DNA of 16,920 bases from Methanoperedens sp049303315 (GTDB taxonomy: Archaea; Halobacteriota; Methanosarcinia; Methanosarcinales; Methanoperedenaceae): positions 1 through 16,920 of the forward strand of contig JBAQMZ010000028.1 of assembly GCA_049303315.1 (NCBI GenBank), read 5' to 3'. The first letter of the stretch is position 1. The number at the start of each line of letters is the position of its first letter. The position numbers and the translations under genes were made by a program. The notes beneath the pieces were generated by a model that was not told where the DNA came from, made no database searches, and was given only the letters and a program-made list of their open reading frames with translations. Below are positions 12,996-16,920 of this stretch, one piece after another.

Positions 12996-14186
12996 ATGGT
13001 CGTAGAATTAAAAGAAGGCGTGTACTGGGTTGGAGTTGTGGACTGGAACATAAAGAAGTTTCACGGTCATGAATATTCAACGCACAGGGGCACTACATAC
13101 AATGCTTACCTGATAATCGACAAAAAAATAGCGCTTGTCGATACGGTCTGGGGTCCTTATTCCAGCCAGATGATAGAAAACATAAAGAAAATAATCGATG
13201 TCGGGAAAATTGATTACGTGGTAGCAAATCATGCCGAGGTTGACCACTCTGGCGGGCTTCCTGAGTTGATGAAGCTCATCCCGAATGCTACGGTGGTAGT
13301 CTCGGATAAGGGAAGAGAGAGCATTCCCAAACATTATCACCAGGACTGGAATTTCAAGGTCGTAAAAACAGGCGACTCAATCAGCCTCGGTGAAAACAGT
13401 CTTGTTTTCGTTACCGCTCCCATGCTCCACTGGCCTGACAGCATGTTCACGTATCTTACAGGCAAGAATATACTGATGCCCAATGATGCCTTCGGCCAGC
13501 ATTACGCTTCCTCAGGGCGCTTTAATGACGAGGTGGATATGATAGAAGTGTACCAGGAAGCCATTAAATTCTATGCTAATATCCTCACGCCCTTTTCCGA
13601 CCTTGTTATCAGGAAAATTGATGAATTCAAGAAATTGAACATACCTGTGGATATCATCGCACCGAGCCACGGGATTATCTGGAGGAAAGACCCGCTGCAA
13701 ATCGTGAATAAATATTATGAATGGGCATCCGGAGGCAACGACGGCTCTGCTGTTATAATATACGATACCATGTGGAACGCAACTGAAAAGATGGCGCAGG
13801 CGATAGCAGAGGGGCTTACGAAAGAAGGAGTTAAATTCAAGCTGTTCAACATGGCAGTGAGCGACCGCAACGATGTACTGACGGAGGTTTTCAAAACCAA
13901 GGGAATCATTATCGGCTCACCCACGTTGAATAATGGTCTCCTGCCCACGATTAAGCCAATACTTGAGGATTTGATAGGGTTAAAGTTCAAGAATAAGGTT
14001 GGCGCAGCTTTCGGGTCTTACGGATGGAGCGGGGAAAATGTGAAGCTCATCGAGGAGAACCTTGAGAAAGCGAAGATTAAGATACTTCAGGAAGGCATTA
14101 AATTCAAGTGGCAGCCCACGGAGGAGGAGCTTGGGAAGTGCGTGGAGTTCGGAAGGAGCTTTGGGGTGAAGATGAAGGGGGGATAA
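12996..14186 (+). CDS. fprA: Flavodiiron protein FprA (F420H2 oxidase / NO reductase type)
   Basis: The 396-residue product is a type A flavodiiron protein. The metallo-beta-lactamase half (residues about 1-245) has diiron ligands H79, E81, D83, H84 (ANHAEVDHSGG), H145 (MLHWPDS), D164 (PNDAFGQH) and H225 (APSHG). The flavodoxin half (about 252-396) has the FMN loop YDTMWNATEKMA and GAAFGSYGWSGE. Such enzymes reduce O2 to water or NO to N2O; methanogen versions take electrons from F420H2. A TTG at 12969 would extend the frame by 9 residues, but ATG 12996 with GGAGAGTGAT (12983-12992) ahead is the better start. The cytoplasmic flavodoxin and rubredoxin-like protein upstream are plausible electron partners. 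All key residues are present. Confidence 0.93.
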   Translation: MVVELKEGVYWVGVVDWNIKKFHGHEYSTHRGTTYNAYLIIDKKIALVDTVWGPYSSQMIENIKKIIDVGKIDYVVANHAEVDHSGGLPELMKLIPNATVVVSDKGRESIPKHYHQDWNFKVVKTGDSISLGENSLVFVTAPMLHWPDSMFTYLTGKNILMPNDAFGQHYASSGRFNDEVDMIEVYQEAIKFYANILTPFSDLVIRKIDEFKKLNIPVDIIAPSHGIIWRKDPLQIVNKYYEWASGGNDGSAVIIYDTMWNATEKMAQAIAEGLTKEGVKFKLFNMAVSDRNDVLTEVFKTKGIIIGSPTLNNGLLPTIKPILEDLIGLKFKNKVGAAFGSYGWSGENVKLIEENLEKAKIKILQEGIKFKWQPTEEELGKCVEFGRSFGVKMKGG

Positions 14187-14206
14187 TTCTCAACTAAAAG
14201 CACACG

Positions 14207-14354
14207 AGTCACTGACCTCGACTCGGAAAGGCACGCGTACGATATAACAGGGAATATATCCCTATTAAACGCTATATACAAGCCTCGTACATCGTACGGG
14301 GTTTGTGACTGAAGACAATAGGGATTTCATTCTCGTATAAGGCGAGAGGAAATC
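14207..14354. other. Structured intergenic segment (nested inverted repeats), possible ncRNA
   Basis: No gene is seen in 14187-14561. Instead there are nested inverted repeats: AGTCAC (14207-14212)/GTGACT (14305-14310), CGTACGAT (14236-14243)/ATCGTACG (14291-14298) and, innermost, AGGGA (14249-14253)/TCCCT (14259-14263). A separate hairpin follows: GATTTC..TCTCG (14323-14335) with CGAGA.GAAATC (14343-14354). No T-tract follows either, so simple terminators are unlikely. It could be a structured RNA, a leader, or remains of an insertion element. Both strands give the same pairing, so strand is unknown. 14355-14490 shows nothing further. Confidence 0.4.
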
Positions 14355-14493
14355 AAAGAACTTTTCTTCAAGCCAAAAAATAGGCGCGAAAGGTCGAACT
14401 TGGACAAGCACAATAATTTTCTTTAGTATAAACAAAAGAGATTGCCAATGACATGCGGTTTAAAAAGCTTACAGCCGCATTGGAAAATTTAAC

Positions 14494-14501
14494 TATAAAT
14501 A
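14494..14501 (+). promoter_or_regulatory. TATA box of the STAND ATPase gene
   Basis: TATAAATA is a full archaeal TATA consensus, about 60 nt before the ATG at 14562. Transcription would begin near 14525 with a leader of about 35-40 nt; no clear ribosome site precedes the ATG. Confidence 0.5.
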
Positions 14502-14561
14502 ACCGATATTCATCATAAAAAATGGGAAGTTTTATTACACTTAATTGATGTTTCATCTTAG

Positions 14562-16829
14562 ATGGTGGAAATTCAATTGTTTGGAAAGTTTATAGATTCT
14601 GCATTATTTTTTCAGATAGTTATGGCCACATTGGGTGTATTAACCGTAATTGTTGCTATCTTGAACTATCGCAAGAAAAATGCCTCTTTCTCAAATATAG
14701 ACTCGTCACAATCTACTTACAATGTATCAGGTGTAGTTAAACAAAGTGCTGATGCAACGAATATTGAAAATTTTAGTAATATTGGAAATTTGGGCAAACA
14801 TACAGAGCTATTAAATATTGTTGGAAATAAAGGCAATATTTATATTGGAAACAAAAATTTTAAAATTAGCCAAAAAATTAAGATTTTTGGACATCCCGAT
14901 ACACCCCCCTCACCGACTCATAACTTTATTGGCCGAAAAGAAGAGCAAAAAAGAATATTGGAGTCTATTGAAAAAAAAGTGAATACGATTGTTATCCAGG
15001 GCATAGCAGGAATCGGAAAAACAGAGTTAGCAGCAAAGGTTCATGATAATTTAAAAAATGACTATGTTACACACTGGAAAAAAATAAATTCTACGGACAA
15101 TTTTGACTCAATCATCAATAATCTTGCAGGGTTTCTACGAGAAAATGATAACAATACGCTTTATAAATATCGAGAAGATGGTGATAGTGATTATACTATT
15201 ATTGTAAACTATATCTTAAATGCATTAAATTCTAATAATTATATTCTATTTTTTGATGATTATCATAAAGTAAAGGATGATAAAATAAATGAGTTTTTTT
15301 CAAATTTAAAAGAGAATTTAATAAATTCAACAATTATATTAACGACGAGAGAAACACCAGATTTCACGAATCCAAACGATAAATTTCAGAGTAAAATATT
15401 AGACGAGACTCTAGAAGGATTTGATTTAGATACTACTTCTAAATATTTTTTTAATAATAATTTATCGCTATCATCAGAACAGATATATAAAATTAATAAA
15501 AAGATTGGGGGGCATCTCTTAGCATTATCAATATTTTATAATCTTGCGAAAAACAAAAATGCCAATAATATTATTGAAGATTTACCTAAAAGTGACATGG
15601 AGAGATATTTATTGAAAGAGGTTTTCAAGAAACTTTCTAATGAAGAAAAAGAAATTTTAAATTTCTTGTCATGTTTCAGGAAACCGATTGAATCCGATGT
15701 ATTAAGCCAGATTATTGATAATGGAAATGTCAAAGAGAATTTATTGATTTTGGAAGGTAAGTTTTTAGTTAAAAGAATTGTAAATAAATATGATTTGCAC
15801 GACCTAATAAAAGAATTTTCTTATGGTTTAATGGATATTCCCAAAAGAAGGAGGATTCATAAATTAATTGGTGACTATTATAAATCACAAGAAAAAAATC
15901 ATGAAAATTTAGTCGAAGCATTTCATCATTTATTTTACGACAGTGAAATAATTAATGATGATATTGTTGATTATTTTCTGAGTATACCCGATGACGATAC
16001 CTATTTATTCTTTATAATTACTGAAATATTAAAAGATCACCCCATTAATTCAAAAAAAATTTTTAATTTATTTGATAAATTTATTGCCATAAAAAATAGT
16101 CAAATTATAATTCCTTTTATTTTATCGTATGGATATTATTTCGATGAGGTATGTAATATTAACAAAAAAGAATCATTTGGAGTATATCATAAAATTATAG
16201 AATCCTACAAGGATATAGGAGTTTTAGATGCTGTATCTGAATCAACCAAAGAAATTGCAAATAGTCATCCAAACGAAAGTTTACAAATTTGGAAAAAAGT
16301 TATAAGCATAAACAATCAACTTGCACCAACAGTAGTACATTTTATTAAAGATACAAATATAAGACACAGTGAATACGTGGATTTTCTTAAAGATGTTCTC
16401 TGCCGAACTTCCGACGATTTTTTGAAACAATCTATTATAGCTACATTTGAAAAATGGGAACTAAAGGGATATCGACATTTATCTACAGCAGATCATTTGG
16501 ACAAAATTCGTCAATTGAGCATAGATGAAACAATCGAATATATTGAAAATTATTATAGAATAATCCAACCTCGATTTACATTACAAATTCTATCTGAATT
16601 AATAAAATATGATAAACATAGAGTACTAAAATTAATTGCAAATGTAGTTGATACACATAAAGTGCAAACAATAACCATTCTATTTCATGTTAGTGACATT
16701 TTGAGCAATTCTTTACAGAAGGACGATTTAGAATATATTAATAACGAATTTCTTAAAAAAGAAAATGATCTATATATGCTTTTAGCGGGTATCGGCTGTG
16801 GGACAGAATTAAGCGAGATACAGGTTTAA
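14562..16829 (+). CDS. Membrane-anchored STAND (NB-ARC-like) ATPase, possible defence protein
   Basis: The 755-residue product starts with one membrane helix (residues about 15-36) followed by RKK. A polar linker rich in Asn, Gly and Ile (about 45-105, with GNKGNIYIGNKNF) leads to a signal-transduction ATPase: NFIGRKEE (121-128), Walker A GIAGIGKT (147-154), Walker B YILFFDDYH (227-235), ILTTRE (259-264), and GGHLLALS (316-323) in place of the usual GLPLAL. A winged-helix region ends with YDLHDLIKEFSY (410-421), as in NB-ARC proteins. From about 430 on there are helical TPR/HEAT-like repeats that would sense a ligand. STAND proteins act as ligand-triggered switches, many in anti-phage immunity. 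The gene is much more AT-rich than its neighbours, which suggests transfer. No separate effector domain is visible; the membrane helix or linker may serve. The stop is TAA at 16827. Confidence 0.8.
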   Translation: MVEIQLFGKFIDSALFFQIVMATLGVLTVIVAILNYRKKNASFSNIDSSQSTYNVSGVVKQSADATNIENFSNIGNLGKHTELLNIVGNKGNIYIGNKNFKISQKIKIFGHPDTPPSPTHNFIGRKEEQKRILESIEKKVNTIVIQGIAGIGKTELAAKVHDNLKNDYVTHWKKINSTDNFDSIINNLAGFLRENDNNTLYKYREDGDSDYTIIVNYILNALNSNNYILFFDDYHKVKDDKINEFFSNLKENLINSTIILTTRETPDFTNPNDKFQSKILDETLEGFDLDTTSKYFFNNNLSLSSEQIYKINKKIGGHLLALSIFYNLAKNKNANNIIEDLPKSDMERYLLKEVFKKLSNEEKEILNFLSCFRKPIESDVLSQIIDNGNVKENLLILEGKFLVKRIVNKYDLHDLIKEFSYGLMDIPKRRRIHKLIGDYYKSQEKNHENLVEAFHHLFYDSEIINDDIVDYFLSIPDDDTYLFFIITEILKDHPINSKKIFNLFDKFIAIKNSQIIIPFILSYGYYFDEVCNINKKESFGVYHKIIESYKDIGVLDAVSESTKEIANSHPNESLQIWKKVISINNQLAPTVVHFIKDTNIRHSEYVDFLKDVLCRTSDDFLKQSIIATFEKWELKGYRHLSTADHLDKIRQLSIDETIEYIENYYRIIQPRFTLQILSELIKYDKHRVLKLIANVVDTHKVQTITILFHVSDILSNSLQKDDLEYINNEFLKKENDLYMLLAGIGCGTELSEIQV

Positions 16830-16920
16830 CAGATTATGCCAGACACCAGTGCAGGTTAAAGCAGTACCAATCCGATCATCCCTTTTTTGTCCCACCGTCC
16901 ATCCAAACCACCTCTTATCC
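16830..16920. other. Right edge, nothing identified
   Basis: The last 91 bases contain no recognisable feature. The minus strand stays open across them and could be the end of a gene beyond the window, but there is too little to judge. Confidence 0.3.

Noticed and set aside
14207..14354. Retron-type ncRNA beside the STAND gene
   Set aside because: The nested stems look suggestive, but no reverse transcriptase is encoded in the window, so the retron idea has no support.
14382..14415. tRNA-like T-loop (AAGTTCGACCTT on the minus strand)
   Set aside because: Only 3 bp of the T-stem pair and no acceptor or anticodon arm fits at the right distance.

Overview
The window looks like chromosomal sequence from a methane-cycling archaeon of the Methanosarcinales type, possibly a 'Candidatus Methanoperedens' (ANME-2d) relative. 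That placement is inference from gene content: a class III signal-peptide type IV pilin, an archaellin-like domain, a Cdc48/PAN-style AAA ATPase, a stand-alone catalytic-domain methionine synthase, anaerobic-pathway CbiD and CbiE, an F420H2-oxidase-type flavodiiron protein, a VapBC pair, and archaeal TATA boxes sitting 25-35 nt ahead of several start codons.

Layout. (1) 1-1789, minus: the N-terminal 596 residues of a secreted repeat protein that runs off the left edge; its last visible repeats are 91-codon units. (2) 1790-2260: gene-poor, holding a transposase remnant. (3) 2301-2714, plus: a complete, signal-less member of the avidin/streptavidin family, the most surprising gene here. (4) 2774-5428, minus: a methionine synthase, AAA ATPase and unknown-protein operon. 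(5) 5521-6690, minus: three tandem small paralogues with shared ends and divergent middles, plus the tail of a fourth. (6) 6781-7435, minus: VapC/VapB. (7) 7654-9171, minus: an archaellin-like lipoprotein, a type IV pilin and a small DUF5371-like protein. (8) 9429-10480, plus: a SAM methyltransferase and a cupin. (9) 10494-12076, minus: cbiE and cbiD of B12 synthesis. (10) 12253-14186, plus: flavodoxin, a 51-residue rubredoxin-like/zinc-ribbon protein, a thioredoxin-fold remnant and flavodiiron protein FprA. (11) 14187-14561: gene-free but full of nested inverted repeats. (12) 14562-16829, plus: an AT-rich gene for a membrane-anchored STAND/NB-ARC ATPase.

How it fits together. Regions 4 and 9 are metabolic housekeeping (methionine and corrinoid). 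Region 10 reads as an oxygen or NO reduction module with its own small redox carriers. Regions 1 and 7 are cell-surface functions. Regions 2, 3, 5, 6 and 12 have an accessory character: IS debris, a toxin-antitoxin pair, tandem gene amplification and a STAND ATPase of differing base composition. The best candidates for something new are the archaeal avidin, the tandem coiled-coil family, the membrane STAND protein with its structured upstream region, and the archaellin-like lipoprotein. No CRISPR array, rRNA or tRNA was seen.
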